The notes under the pieces: generated by a model
Told to the model about the DNA's origin: nothing
What the model saw: the letters and a program-made list of their open reading frames with translations, nothing else
The model's database searches: none
Made by a program: the position numbers and the translations under genes
DNA from: Ryuthela nishihirai
Lineage: Eukaryota; Arthropoda; Arachnida; Araneae; Heptathelidae
Direction: 5' to 3'
DNA: 64,000 nt
NCBI GenBank assembly: GCA_038380435.1
Contig: JAWZYU010000011.1
Span: forward strand, 87,210,501-87,274,500
Part shown: positions 42,485 to 54,580 of the stretch, piece after piece
Layout: every line of letters starts with the position of its first letter
How positions within the stretch are numbered: position 1 is the first letter of the stretch

Positions 42485-44386
42485 AATCTAACATAGTAAT
42501 AAAAATATTTTGCTGACACGACAAAAATAAAACGACATTACGAAAGAACGCAATACATTCAAAGAAGGTAAATATTATAAAATACCGAAAATGAGGAATA
42601 ATTTTGGAAAATATCATATCTATATATATATTTTGGTAAAGGTTATTATAAATATCATATGCTTAAAAATCAATGACGAGATAGCTATTTAATGTAAACA
42701 ATGGCATAAATTTAGAAAAAAAAATACCTTAGAAAAGATGCAAATTAATATTGTATAAATGTGAAATGGAAAAAGTATAAGTAGAAAATAATCTGTCTAT
42801 AAAAATTTATTTGAAAATAATATAAAATGATAAAGAAAAAAAAACTAATAATATATAAATGTATATGACGAAATAAAATAATAAGAAAAAGACTGATAAG
42901 TTAATTAAGTTGAAATGTTTTATTCTATTATCTTCAGAAAAGCAATTAACTTTAAGGACCAATTGTAAAATTTTTCCTATTGTGAAATAATTATAAAATG
43001 AACTAGATGAATATATATACATATTTGCATGTGTGTGTATATATACTAAAGGAAGAGGTCTACGAATTCCGGTTCCCAGTTCGACATGACTCCTAAAAAT
43101 TATGTCTTGTGCTTATTTTTTTTTAAATTACAGTAATATTATTTCCTAATTTATTCGAATCCCAGAGTATATGAATTTTAAATTTCGCTACCTAAACTTT
43201 CAGCTTCGAGAGTAGATGAGAGTAGATTGCAATGTATTTTTTGCTCAACCTTTGATTTTCGATCTGAAATCATGTGCCTTCCAAAGCTTATTAGCAACGT
43301 TCCTTCTCAAAACAAAAAGTTTCAAACTCTCTTAGAAATTTCGTAAAACCCAATGTATAACGATCTCGTTTTTCACTCTAATTTAAAAATCTTTCCTTTA
43401 AGCTGTTCCCGAGCGTTTTGATAGAAAAAAAGTTTTGCGATTCCATCTTAGTGCCTAAATCTGAATCGTAATTGTGGAGCCTGAACAAAGTATCAATAAA
43501 AGAAGCTGACCTCAATTTTAATGTAGAGTTTCCAAACATTTTTTAAAACTCAATTCCAGTTTCTTTAGCGCAACGAAGTTTTGTTATTTTATTTCTTTCG
43601 TAATCATCCATCTCTCAAATGTAACGAAGCAAAACTTTCATTTATTCATTTCTTTCCTCGATTAAAGAATCAAAATCTTTCTCCTTCTCTCTATCAAGAA
43701 GCCAACTAAACAAAATTCAACCTAGATCCTTCTCCCCCCCCCTCCCTTCCCTTTTCTTTAGTTTCCTCCATAGTAATCTGAATAGAATGACCCAAGGAAA
43801 CGAATCCTATCCAACATCCTCGAAGAAACAAACGCCAGTGATCTCCCCAACTGGAATCCTCCGTCCAGCGCTGTTATTCCCTTCCTTGCAGCGAACGGGA
43901 TCGCGAAGGCAACCTATTTTTATTTTTGCCTTACGAAGATGCAGCAGCCGACTCCGCCAGTCCGAGCACGAACTTGAACCTCGTTCCTCCGCTTTCGAGT
44001 CGCGCATCATTTCTCTCGATGATCGCGGTCTCGGAAATCCACTTTCCTCGCCACATTTCCACTGACCGAAGTGCTGAGAGCCAAAACCGTTAACCTCAAT
44101 TTTCCTGCATCGCAAATGGCAACAATTTTCCTTCAAGCGATTTTGTTTGTCTTTCTCGAAGAATGCAGACGATCTCGTTCTGGCTGATGAAGAAAAATCG
44201 ATGAAGCTATGAGAGGCAGAATCTTCATCGCCTCAAACGCTGTCGATAGCTAAAGAGATTGTTTCAGATCTTATTGGCTTGCAAAAGGTTTTCAATTTTT
44301 AGCTTTCGTATATTTTTGCTTTTTACAACTTTTCCTAAAAGCAAGTTTTTATGCCGTCGGAATAGTGCCAGGCGTACGAGCTGAAG
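42485..44386. other. AT-rich intron, no gene supported
   Basis: Very AT-rich to about 43020, with short TA/TG microsatellite at 43008-43045. The 43.7-44.2 kb part is GC-richer but carries no recognised domain on either strand. Confidence 0.5.
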
Positions 44387-44750
44387 CTACGAGATGAAAC
44401 CGAATATTGGGCATGAGATGAGGCTCTCCTCCTTCTGTTGTGTCATGTCTTCCCTCTGAAAAGGGGGATGAGATGAGACTCTCCTTCCTTCTTGTTCATG
44501 TCTTCCCTCTGAAAAGATGACGACGTGAAAGAAGGCGTCCGTTGGCGGGAAGTCGTTTTCCCATCTGAAAAGATGACGACGTGAAAGATGGGCGACGTGA
44601 AAGAAGGCGTCCGTTTGTGTCATGTCTTCCCTCTGAAAAGAGGCATGAGATGAGACTCTCCTTCCTTCTTGTTCATGTCTTCCCTCTGAAAAGATGACGA
44701 CGTGAAAGAAGGAGTCCGTTGGCGGGATTTCTATGACGTGGTTCTTAGCA
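44387..44750. repeat. Short complex tandem repeats
   Basis: TGTCATGTCTTCCCTCTGAA, GATGAGATGAGACTCTCCTT and AAAAGATGACGACGTGAAAG recur in a partly duplicated order; the block at 44468-44560 is repeated at 44645-44730. The minus strand stays open for 137 codons because of the repeat; I do not regard that as a gene. Confidence 0.75.
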
Positions 44751-44759
44751 AGACAGATA

Positions 44760-46540
44760 AATCCTGCGTATCTTGAAAAACCCTCTTGAAGATAGGGCAA
44801 GATCTTTTAAAAAAATCTTTTGAAAAGAGGCTTAACAGTTTTTTTTTTCTTTTCGCATCCATAGGCATCTTTCCTTGATAGCTTATAACTGGCAGACACG
44901 AATCCTCTCCACGTTTCGTTTTCGCATTTTGGGTCGTCATCAGCATAGCAAGTGAGTATTATAGTGGTAACAGCTAATATTTTGATTTGCAATATATAGG
45001 ATAGAGAAGAGTCCTAGAAATTACTCCCAGTGTGCACAGGCCTTTTCATTTAATTTTTCGTTTCAGTTTCATTCCTAATTTGCACAAGCATTTTCAAGGG
45101 CATGTCCTATTAAGACCGAAGTCACTTTTCTGATAACAACTGTTTTTTGTACAGAAAACGAACAAAAAATAGTAACTGCAAGACAAAGGATTACGTCTTA
45201 ACGTTACCTAACGCTCATTTTAACAATTTCTATTTGTCTTACTAAATATTTACTTTTTTAAGAGATCGTTTTATTTAATTACAAAATTCACAAAAGAGGT
45301 GTGAAACATCTGCCCTCAAAACTATTTAAACCAGCAGGCAAAACCTTTTTCACGATCTGAATAGTATCTGGGTCAAGTTTTGACCAAGAATTCAGAATGA
45401 AGAATATTAGAAAGCACGTTCCATAACACAACTGAGTGTTGCATTTTGTTTTGTTGTACTTTGATTTAAATAATACTAAATAAATTTTAACATAGAAAAA
45501 ATATTATTATGATAAAATAATATTATAAATTTGGTACATTAGAGCTATTTGAAAATGTCAAGTTATGTTGACCACAATATAATATTAGCAATTATTTAAA
45601 GACAAGTCGGAAGAAATGGAAATAAAAAATATCCGGTAGAAGCAAGTATTTAGTAGAAGCAATAAATGATTATTAATATCCCAACATCTTCTCTATCGAT
45701 GAAATAATTATCAGCAAATAAGGGTCCAATGCATTAAATGAGTGACGCATCAATTACTTGAGGAAGGAGATCCATCGACAGACTGAGGATAGCTAACAAG
45801 ATGGCTAATGGATAAGCTAATGGCACCTCCGGATGTAAAATGATCCACTGACCAAAGTGTTCGGAAGCATTGTTCATAACTGAGGAAGGAGAGAGCCAAC
45901 GATCATCTTGTTAAGAGTAGACGACTATGTCTGAATAAGAGGATCAGAAATCATAACTGACATTGGCGAAGCATCGAGATTTTGGCTCCTTTTTGGTCCA
46001 TTCTTTCAAAATGTGTTTTCAGTGATATTTGGTGCTGTTTCAGATGAAGTCGGTAGAGGCCCGGTGCTATGGCAATGTCAGTTGTGATTTCTGATCTCCT
46101 TATTCAGCCATGAACATCTTCTCTTAACAGATGATCCTGGATCAATGGAGATCGGTTCAGAACATTTGGTGGATGGCTCACGTGGATCCTTGTGTCGTAG
46201 ATAGAGCTTTGGAGCCAAGGACTTGGAGCTTGGCACCGGATCTATTCCAGCCAAAATACGAAATTTCAACGAAATGCTTTCAATTTTAACAACATAACTT
46301 CATATTTTATTAATATTTTTCAGTTCATAAAAATATCGTATATAGTTATTATAATAAATATTAAATTTTAATAAAAGAAGTAATTATTAAAACCACCAAT
46401 TGAATTAGAAAAACACCGTAACTGTCAGCCATAAATGGTGAGTGCGCAAATTTTTAGGCTTAGCAATTTCTTTAAGAATTTTAACAAAATTAGAATTTCA
46501 GTCATGTATACTAACAGAATCTGAGTTTTTGATATCCGGA
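44760..46540. other. Intron sequence, no feature recognised
   Basis: Mostly AT-rich. A minus-strand 63-codon stretch at 46078-46269 has no recognisable domain. Confidence 0.5.
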
Positions 46541-46559
46541 TATGGATACAGAAAGAAGA

Positions 46560-47520
46560 AATACCTGTGTGAGGTGCAAAGAAGAAATTATTTCGACCGT
46601 AGAATCTAGTATGCAGTGAATGTAAAGGTAAGCTTCATCTGAACTCTACGGGAATTTAAAGAAAATATGCAAAAAACTGTTGGAAGACAAAAGTTCTAAT
46701 TGGAATTGTCCAACTTGTAAATACAAATGTAAGAATACCAGCACAAAATATCAAGCTGACAGTCAACCAGATGAAGATATTTTGCATGCGACAGGCATCA
46801 AACTTACTGAGTGCCAGCCTACGCTGCCGTGGTATACTAGAGAAGCTCCTAAAAAGAAAGTTTCACACGCCGCAGTCGGAACTGCTGTAACCGATAGAGA
46901 AGGGACTGTGGAGTCGTCAGGCCCAAAACTTCAAACGAATTTTAAAACCACTGTGAGTAGCAGGAAAGGAAACACTTCACAACAACTTCCAACAAGTGAC
47001 GTCAACATGTTAATAGTAGAGATCCGTGATTTAAAGGAAGAAATGAAAGAATTAAAACGAAGCGTAGAATTTTTTTCAAGCAAGTATGACGAACTGATGC
47101 AACAAGTAGAAACGAGAAAAATCAAAAGCATATAACTACTAAATTTCATGAAGCTGAAAATTAAAAAAAAAATTAGAAAAGAGATCAAGGAGCTGAAACA
47201 AAATCTTAATGGCATGGAACAATATGGACGAAATAAATATATATAAATTCATGGTGTTCCCATAAATGAAGGGGAGGATGAAACAGAGCTTAAAATAAAC
47301 TTGAATAAAATTTCCCAGTCTTTAAATGTAGTCAGTTACACAGACAATATGACTGAAAAAATTCACAGACTTCCTGAAAGAAATAAAAGCAAAACCTCAA
47401 AGATAATTGTCCAATTCGTTACACGAAAAGATAGACATTTGGATACAAAAAAGGAAAAAAAATTACAACCACTAGTGCCGACCTCAATGATAAGGGAGCA
47501 ACAATGTATATTAATGGAAA
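46560..47520 (+). pseudogene. LINE ORF1 pseudogene: PHD-like finger and coiled-coil
   Basis: The finger is spread over two frames: NTCVRCKEEI, then CSECKGKLHLNSTGI and, at 46680, EDKSSNWNCPTCKYKCKN. The C-x2-C...C-x2-C...H...W-x-C-x2-C order matches PHD-type fingers of CR1-like ORF1 proteins. A charged coiled-coil follows (IVEIRDLKEEMKELKRSVEF, near 47010-47130), and a segment like QYGRNKYIYIHGVP...EKIHRLPERN resembles the nucleic-acid-binding part of ORF1. One frameshift in the finger and stops at 47134 and 47246 break it. Confidence 0.65.
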
Positions 47521-47786
47521 CATGATTATGATTAATAGAAAACTTTTCTGGAGAGCTAGGATGTGTGCAAAAGAAAAAAATATAAATATATATGGTTCAA
47601 AAATGGAAAAGTACTAATGAGGAAATCAAATGGTGAAAGAATCATCAATATTGATACGTTCACCAGCTTTGATGAGTTTTTAACTTTTAGATATATCCAA
47701 CAAACCTTACTTCTTTTAGCTTTTGTTTAAATTTTCTTCAATACTTTTGCTAATTGATAATTTGAGAGTGAATTTCTTTTTTAGCT

Positions 47787-48590
47787 ATGTTTGATGTGAT
47801 TTTTGAAGATTTTAATAGCAACTGGAATGCTACTTATGTGACTTCAGGTTTAGAAGTAGACGCTTGGTTCGAAAATAATTATGGTAAATTTATTCACAAA
47901 AATAAATTAGGAATTGCTCATGTTAATATAAGAAGTCAAAGAAAATATTGGGATTCATTAAAAATAAGTATCAACAATTGCATGAAACACATTGATTTCC
48001 TGGTTTTAACTGAAACAAATGTAAATAAATATGGAAACTATTTATATAATATTGACAAGTCTAATAAAATTATAATATAATTAAAATTATTAGGGGTATT
48101 TCAGTACACTATAAAGAAAATCTAGATATTGAAATTATAACACAACAAATACTTTCAGCGGAAACTATAGGTATACATTAAAGCAAAAAGAAATAATATA
48201 ATATATCATGTATAAACACTACAAGGTTCACCTAGTACGAATGTGAATTCTTTTCATTTGAATTTCCGAAATTGGTTGGAAAATACAGAAAAGTCAAAAT
48301 CCTATTTCAATAGGTGATTTCAATATCGATGTAATGAACACTAAAAAGCATGGCACGGAAAAATTATATAACGCTATTGACAGAAATGAATTTCGGAAGA
48401 TTAATAAGGGACGCTACAAGAGAAGAAATAGAAAAAAAAATAAAATTACTAAAACATGTATAGAACATATTAATATAAAACTAATGGAAAATATGTCAGC
48501 AGATTCAATAATTCAAACAAGTAAAATGGCAGATTACTATATGATTTTAGGATTGATTAGCAATACCAAAAATAATTTGAATAGAGACTA
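47787..48590 (+). pseudogene. LINE endonuclease fragment
   Basis: Near the start it reads LGIAHVNIRSQRKYWDSLKI and MKHIDFLVLTETNVN, the first blocks of an APE-type endonuclease. Later frames contain SIGDFNID (about 48315) corresponding to the GDFN block. Several stops separate them. It is inactive. Confidence 0.65.
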
Positions 48591-49249
48591 ATTATAATGA
48601 AACAAACCAGAGAAATAAGAACTAGTTTTTTAACCATAATAAAATAAACAAAAATATTGAAATAAATTCTGAAATGAATTAGAATTCAGAAAAATATGGA
48701 GACAGTTCAATGGAAGAATTAACTCTATATAAAGTATTTGAAGACATTTAGGATGGAATTTTAGGAAAAAAATAAAGTATATATGGGTAGCGTAGGAAAA
48801 GTAAAAAGAAATCATAGCAAAAACTGGATAACACTGAACTTGATAGAGTTAATTGAGAAAAGAGTTAAAGCTTGGATCAAATTTAAAAATAATGTCATAA
48901 AAGTGATGCTTATAAAAATAGCTTAAAAGGTTAAGAAATATAATTAATATACAGATTAGAAATAACTAACTTTTTTTTTTCGTAGAAATATACTTAAAAT
49001 GAAGAAAATTGATATGAAGGCAACCTGGCAATTAATATAGGAAATATTAGAAGGGAAACAGAAAAAGTCAGCCGAAGACATAATAATTGATAAAATGTTC
49101 ATAAAGAAATTATCTGTGGAAGAAATAGCAAACAACTACAATAACATTTATATACACTAATTCTGCAGATAAGAGAACAAAATCACCAAGAGGATTTAAA
49201 TTATGTTCCAACTAAGTGACAAAGAATCTTGGACTCTATTTATATACCG

Positions 49250-50350
49250 AAATCACTGAATAACAAACTGAGGATATAATTACTACATTAGACACAAATA
49301 AATCAACTGGTTACGATAATGTAGACATTAAACACATAAAATTTAATAAATAAATACTACTAAATATTATATCAAAAATTATAAATCAGATTATATTTAC
49401 TGAGAACATACCTACTAAATTGAAAACAGGTATTTTAAGAACTATTTTTAAAGGAGGTATTAAGGAGGACTTTTCTAACTATAGATCAATAGCTCTTCTA
49501 CCATATTTTCAAAAATAATGGAAAAATATATTTACAATACTTTACATAATTTTTTACTAAAGTACAAGTTAATTAATGAAAATCAGTTTGGCTTTCAAAA
49601 AGGAAAAAAATGCGATTCAACTAATTCTTAAAATTGCAAATAACATTAACAAATCACTGAATAATAGAGAAAAAATTCTATGTTCTTTGATTTACGGAAA
49701 GCCTTCGATACAATCGATCATAACATTTTATTAAATAAATTGGAAAATTACGGTTTCGCGGTATAATGTTAGATTGGTTTCGGAATTATTTATCGGAGAA
49801 ATACACAATTACTAAAATAAAAAGCTTTTACAGCAGAAAAGTAATTACATCATATGGAATTCCCAAGGTTCAATTTTAGGTCTTTTATTTTTCCTGATAT
49901 ATAAATTCCTTTTTTTTTCTATTTTGGGTCCTTAATTGTTCAGTGTAAAATTAAAAAGTGCTGTTTATCTATATGCTGATGACATTGTTGTAATAAACAA
50001 TCACAAATATTGAAACGATAGCATTTCAGAGATTCAAACAGATTACAATAATATGATTAGATAGTTAAATCATAATAAAATCTATTTAAATGGGAATAAA
50101 ACAAAATGAATAAATATACACTCATCAGGATTTAAAATTCATTGAAACCGCTTTATCAAAACCCATAAAATAAATTTCACGCAAAAAATGCATCTAATTG
50201 TGAATCAATATGTAGTTGTCCACGTGTTGAGCAAGTAAATTAAATAAAATACTTAGGAATTGATTTTGATGAACATTTTAGGTGGAATACTTATATATCC
50301 CATATATGTAAAAGCTTGAGAATTTCGGGGATAAAAATTTAAAAATTAAG
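49250..50350 (+). pseudogene. LINE reverse transcriptase fragment (CR1 type)
   Basis: Pieces in different frames include DKNKSTGYDNVDIKHI-like text, NENQFGFQKGKK (about 49577), FFDLRKAFDTIDHNILLNKL (about 49685) and VYLYADDIVVINNH (about 49963), followed by KYLGIDFDEHFRWNTYIS near 50250. The YADD motif is intact. The frame changes many times, so it is a pseudogene. It leads directly into the C-terminal tail that RTE copy 4 interrupts. Confidence 0.7.
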
Positions 50351-50705
50351 ATATTTACTAAATATGGAAACTTGTATATTGTTTTATAAACGATCGATTT
50401 TAAATTATGGAATAATTGTGCATGGAACTTAACTAAAATAAATAAAATAGAAAAACGGTAATCTATAATATCTAAAAATATTATTCCTTTTCATTTTCAA
50501 AAAAAATTATAAAACATCAACAGATAGATTGAAGTTTTTGAAACTTTTATCCTACAGTAATTTATATAAATATAACAATAATTAAAATTTTTTGACGAAA
50601 CTTGCAAACTAAAAATTCAACACAATAAAAATACAAGATTTCAAAACCAAGGTTATTACAAAATTCCTACTTTTCGAAATAATTACGGAAAACGTACTTC
50701 CGAAT

Positions 50706-52670
50706 ATGAACTGCCACTTCTATTTTATGCTATCCCAAAAGAATCAAAATTATCTGAGTGATAAGGCACTTGAGCTTATTTCGGAAAGAAAGAACTGCAG
50801 GAATGTCCTTAATCAATACCCTACTAGTCCTAATAGAAAGCACTACAGAGAACTTAATAAACGTGTAAAAGATCAGTTAGCTGCTGATAAGAATCTTTGG
50901 CTTGATGGTTTGGCTGACAAAGCCGAGGAAGCAGTTAGACAGCACAACAGCAGAGAGCTGTACCAGATAGTTAATGTTTTGTGTGGTAGAAAACGGACAG
51001 GTATACAGGGATTGAAGGATAAACAAGGTAAGGTTATAGAAGGTGAGGATTCTGTCATGGCTAGGTGGGCTGAGCATTTCAGTGATGTTCTAAACAATGC
51101 GGTTAGTTCTATTCCCATTGTTTGCAATGATGATAGATTCATTGGTGGTTTTAATGTTGGCCCTATAACACGATCCGAAGTTATTTTGGCTGTTTCTAAA
51201 CTTAAACTTCATAAATCCCCAGGGGTAGATGAAATTACTACAGAAATGCTTAGAGCTGGAAATGTTTCGGTTACCACTTGGATGACTGAAATTCTGAATA
51301 TCTTTTATGATAAAGGCATGGTTCCTAAGGATTTTACCAGAGCTATTGTTATCCCTATTTTCAAAAAAGGTGATCGCAGTTCTTGTGATAACTATAGGGG
51401 TATTAGCCTACTCTCTGTTCCAGGTAAAGTTCTTTCCATGATTGTGCTTAATAGAATTAAGAATCTGGTTGACAGTCAATTGCGTGATGAGCAATGTGGA
51501 TTCAGAAGTGGTAGGGGATGTGTGGATCAGATATTTTCACTTAGGCAGATTCTTGAGAAATGTTTCGAGTTTCAGAAACCTTTGGTTGCTAGCTTTGTTG
51601 ATTTCAAAAAGGCTTTCAACTCTGTTGATCGTCATAATTTGTGGTTGATTGTGAAATCATATGGTATACCTGACAAGTTAGTTAACATAATGAAAGCTCT
51701 CTATAATAACACTGAGTCGTGTGTGAGAGTTGGTAAGGCTTGTAGCAATTGGTTTAGCATTACTTCTGGTGTTCGACAAGGGTGCATTTTGTCTCCTTTT
51801 CTCTTTAGTTTGGTTATTGATTATGTTATGCGAAATTCACTTCAAGGGAAAGATTTTGGCCTTAAATGGGCTGGAGATAGGAAAATTTCTGATTTAGATT
51901 ATGCTGATGATTTAGCCCTTTTGGCAAATGATGTTGATGAGATGAACTCTTTCATTCGATCTGTTGATGAGACTGGTAGTAGAGTAGGTTTGGTTATAAA
52001 CAGAGAGAAAACTAAAGTGATGAAAATTGGTCAGGCAGGCTGTGATTCAGTTAATCTGAATGGTTGCAGTCTTGAGCAGGTGTCACAGTTTAATTATCTT
52101 GGGAGCTATGTAACAGATAATGGCGATGTGCGGCATGAGATTAACAGACGAATAGAGATTGCTGCCGGGACTTTTAAGAATCTATGGAGAGTGTGGAGAA
52201 ATAGGCGTATACACCTAAAGAATAAAATTAGGCTGTATAATAGTTTGGTTCTTTCTAGGGTTAGTTATGGTAGTGAAACTTGGAACCTTTGTAAACAAGA
52301 TAACAGGAAACTAGATGCTTTTGATTCCAGATGCTTACGCAGTATCTTGGGCATTAGGTGGTTCAACTTTGTAACTAATGATGAGGTTAGGCAAAGGAGT
52401 TTGCAACCTCCTTTAAGCAGCATATTGTGCAGAGAGAGACTCCGTTGGTTCGGACATGTTGCCCGTATGAATAATTATAGATTGGCGAATAGGGTTATGA
52501 ACAGTGTGCCTAAAGGCCTCAGAAAGAAGGGGAGACCTAGGATGCGGTGGGCAGACAATGTCAAACAGGACCTTGCTAGAATTGGTGTGCAGTGGCCAGA
52601 TGCAGTAGATGTAGCTCAGGATAGACTTGCTTGGAGAACTAAATTGCACGGTCTGGTTGGACCTCCGTAG
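50706..52670 (+). CDS. RTE-like reverse transcriptase ORF, truncated, fused to host-LINE start codon
   Basis: 654 codons open from the ATG at 50706, which lies in the older CR1-like LINE; about 13 codons from it precede the RTE frame. RT motifs: IPIFKKGDRSSCDNYRG, FVDFKKAFNSVDR (second conserved Asp replaced by Asn, catalytic first Asp kept), SGVRQGCILSPF and LDYADDLALLA. The C-terminal RWFGHVARM and RPRMRWADNV are present. There is no endonuclease domain, so autonomous transposition is not expected even though the frame is intact. Expression from the chance start codon is speculative. Confidence 0.75.
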   Translation: MNCHFYFMLSQKNQNYLSDKALELISERKNCRNVLNQYPTSPNRKHYRELNKRVKDQLAADKNLWLDGLADKAEEAVRQHNSRELYQIVNVLCGRKRTGIQGLKDKQGKVIEGEDSVMARWAEHFSDVLNNAVSSIPIVCNDDRFIGGFNVGPITRSEVILAVSKLKLHKSPGVDEITTEMLRAGNVSVTTWMTEILNIFYDKGMVPKDFTRAIVIPIFKKGDRSSCDNYRGISLLSVPGKVLSMIVLNRIKNLVDSQLRDEQCGFRSGRGCVDQIFSLRQILEKCFEFQKPLVASFVDFKKAFNSVDRHNLWLIVKSYGIPDKLVNIMKALYNNTESCVRVGKACSNWFSITSGVRQGCILSPFLFSLVIDYVMRNSLQGKDFGLKWAGDRKISDLDYADDLALLANDVDEMNSFIRSVDETGSRVGLVINREKTKVMKIGQAGCDSVNLNGCSLEQVSQFNYLGSYVTDNGDVRHEINRRIEIAAGTFKNLWRVWRNRRIHLKNKIRLYNSLVLSRVSYGSETWNLCKQDNRKLDAFDSRCLRSILGIRWFNFVTNDEVRQRSLQPPLSSILCRERLRWFGHVARMNNYRLANRVMNSVPKGLRKKGRPRMRWADNVKQDLARIGVQWPDAVDVAQDRLAWRTKLHGLVGPP

Positions 52671-52711
52671 CCCATGGCTGCTTGAGGATCATGATGATGA
52701 TGATGATGATG
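50744..52711 (+). mobile_element. RTE-like LINE, copy 4, 5'-truncated, with target-site duplication
   Basis: A 1.97-kb copy lacking the endonuclease, starting at the linker (NYLSDKALELI) and ending after CTTGAGGATCATGATGATG. Flanking AAAAGAA occurs on both sides (50737-50743 and 52712-52718), a likely 7-bp target-site duplication. It is inserted into the C-terminal tail of a CR1-like LINE. Its similarity to copy 2 (ALELISERKNC, KHYRELNKRV) is higher than to copy 1. Confidence 0.9.
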
Positions 52712-52900
52712 AAAAGAAATACTAAATAGATTCTTTTAGTAGAATGAAAATCGAATTGAAAAAATATTTGGGAATTTCTAATTAACTGAATATTATGTGT
52801 TGTATATCATTTTTGTGACTGAATTGAATTTATTCATTTTCCTGCAGATTAGCTATTTAGCTTTGCGGGCCAAATGGCAAAATTCTTTACCTTTTATGAA

Positions 52901-53460
52901 TAAAAATCTATATTCTTACAATAAAATGCTGTCTATATTTTTAAATTAAAGCTCAGCTTTAATTGCATTTTGCTCATCATTTGCAACAAAGAACACAACA
53001 GATATTTCAAATCATACCAAGAATTACAGTAAATATGTCATCAAAATAATATCAATATTAAGATGAAACAGAAAGGCTTTTGCCATAGACGAAATAATGT
53101 AGACATCCCTTGGAAGTTGCAAAAAAAGCTAAGAATTAAAATATTCCAAGCTCTTGATTCGTCTCACAGGAAGAGAATATCCTCGAAACAGATCGTCTTT
53201 CTTTCAAAATCTGAGATCATTTCAAATGGACGTCAGAGCTGAAAAGAGCCGCTCAAATACTGACTCGTGAATCAGGCAAATTTGATACAACTAACAATTC
53301 CATATACATTTTTCGCCATTGAAATTGCCCCACCTATGAGGAAGGCGCTCTTTGAGCTCAAATCAAGTGCAGTGGCAGATAACAAAGTAGACAAGAAATT
53401 ATTAAGTTTCTGTATCTAATCAGCAAGATTTAAAAATTTATGAAAACGCGGTGTACACTA
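52901..53460. other. No feature recognised
   Basis: AT-rich sequence between the CR1-like LINE tail and the next repeat. Confidence 0.5.
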
Positions 53461-53985
53461 ATAAGAAACGTAGCCTCCATGAACAACGATAAAAGCTGCC
53501 AAACGTCGTGGGAGTGAGAGGAAAAATTGGCGTTCATGATTGCTGTGAGTTGGGGGCAGAGAGATAGTGGTCAGTTCACGACCCATCATATCCGGAACGT
53601 GTTCAATGGGCGACAGATCTGTATACTATGCAGGCAAAGGGAGCCAACCAGTAACACATCTCAGGATATCAGAGGAAGGAAGGCAAGAGACAGATGGGTT
53701 TCATCGTTGGAAATCTGTCAGTTTGTCACAGATCTGTCTTCTTTCGCAAGTCGGCAGATGCGTCGATCCTCCTATTCGGACCTTCTTCTGATGTCTCCAG
53801 AGCCTTTGCCACGTGTCCAGGTACTTATCTATACCCATTGTTGCCACCTGTCGTTCAACGTCTAACTGTTGTTGCATCACGACCCACACCAGAGGCGATT
53901 TGGCATGTTGACTATCCAGCCTCTGGCCATCCAATGATCTGACTTCTTTCAAATTCCGTCAGCTGTGCCTGATATAGTCTTATGC
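53461..53985. repeat. Unclassified dispersed-repeat-like block
   Basis: About 520 bp including CGTCGTGGGAGTGAGAGG, GTGAGTTGGGGGCAGAG, ACGACCCATCATATCCGGAA and CGTGTTCAATGGGCGACAGA. The phrase order (a title with CGTGGGA, then CCATCATATCC, GTGTTCAATGGG) resembles repeats I have seen in arthropod and mollusc genomes, but I cannot name the class. Both strands are open in places without recognisable protein. Confidence 0.35.
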
Positions 53986-54580
53986 ATGTTAAAAGTATTG
54001 CATACTCTTTGGTTGTGTCTTTCACCTACCTTTCGTTGTCCTGCTGATGCTAACGTCTTCATAGTCCCCTTCAGATTCCTACGTCAGTGCGATACCGGCC
54101 ACACTTTATTCGACGTTCTACTGCCCTGATTGGCTTGGCATGCAAATCATTTTAAGCCCACATAGTCGCAACTCTGAACTACAAATTGTTAGTAAATCTG
54201 TCCTTTTTTCTAGGTTGAGCATTTTTAAGAATCGAATCTGTAAATTCGTTGTAAAATGGAACATTAAGCCATGTTCCGTGCGCGGGAGAGCCACACCCTG
54301 TACACGTCAAAGAACACGCTGGATGACCTTGAAGGGTGGCTTTCCAGCTGTCTCTTAACAGCTGTCCAGTTGGTTCCTTCCTTACAACCTTCTCTGAGCC
54401 CTCGGGGTCCTTGTGACCCGGTCATTTATCCCATTGTGTGCAAAAAAAGTGCCTCTCAGAGGTAAAACAACTCAAATCATATTATTGTAATTAGTAATAA
54501 GGTTAAAAAATTATTTGTATTTCGAAAGAAATATGATTGTCTTGGTAACTTATTTTACCCAACATGATTTTCCTGAATGT

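Larger units (their letters stand above)
46545..52900 (+). mobile_element. CR1-like LINE with ORF1 PHD-type finger, decayed, split by RTE copy 4
   Basis: ORF1 at 46550-47520 has a zinc finger and a coiled-coil; the endonuclease starts at about 47860 (LGIAHVNIRSQRKYWDSL, IDFLVLTETN). The RT has FFDLRKAFDTIDHNILLNKL near 49690 and YADDIVVIN near 49970. The tail is cut by the RTE insertion at 50744-52711, after which AT-rich LINE sequence (EFKLKKYL-like) resumes to about 52900. Frames are broken by many stops. The orientation is opposite to the chitinase gene. Confidence 0.72.

Noticed and set aside
43787..44136. Paired frames of 92 (+) and 109 (-) codons
   Set aside because: A GC-richer patch opens both strands at once; no motif in either.
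44387..44800. 137-codon minus-strand frame with internal repeats
   Set aside because: It is produced by complex tandem duplication; no domain, signal or splice context supports a gene.
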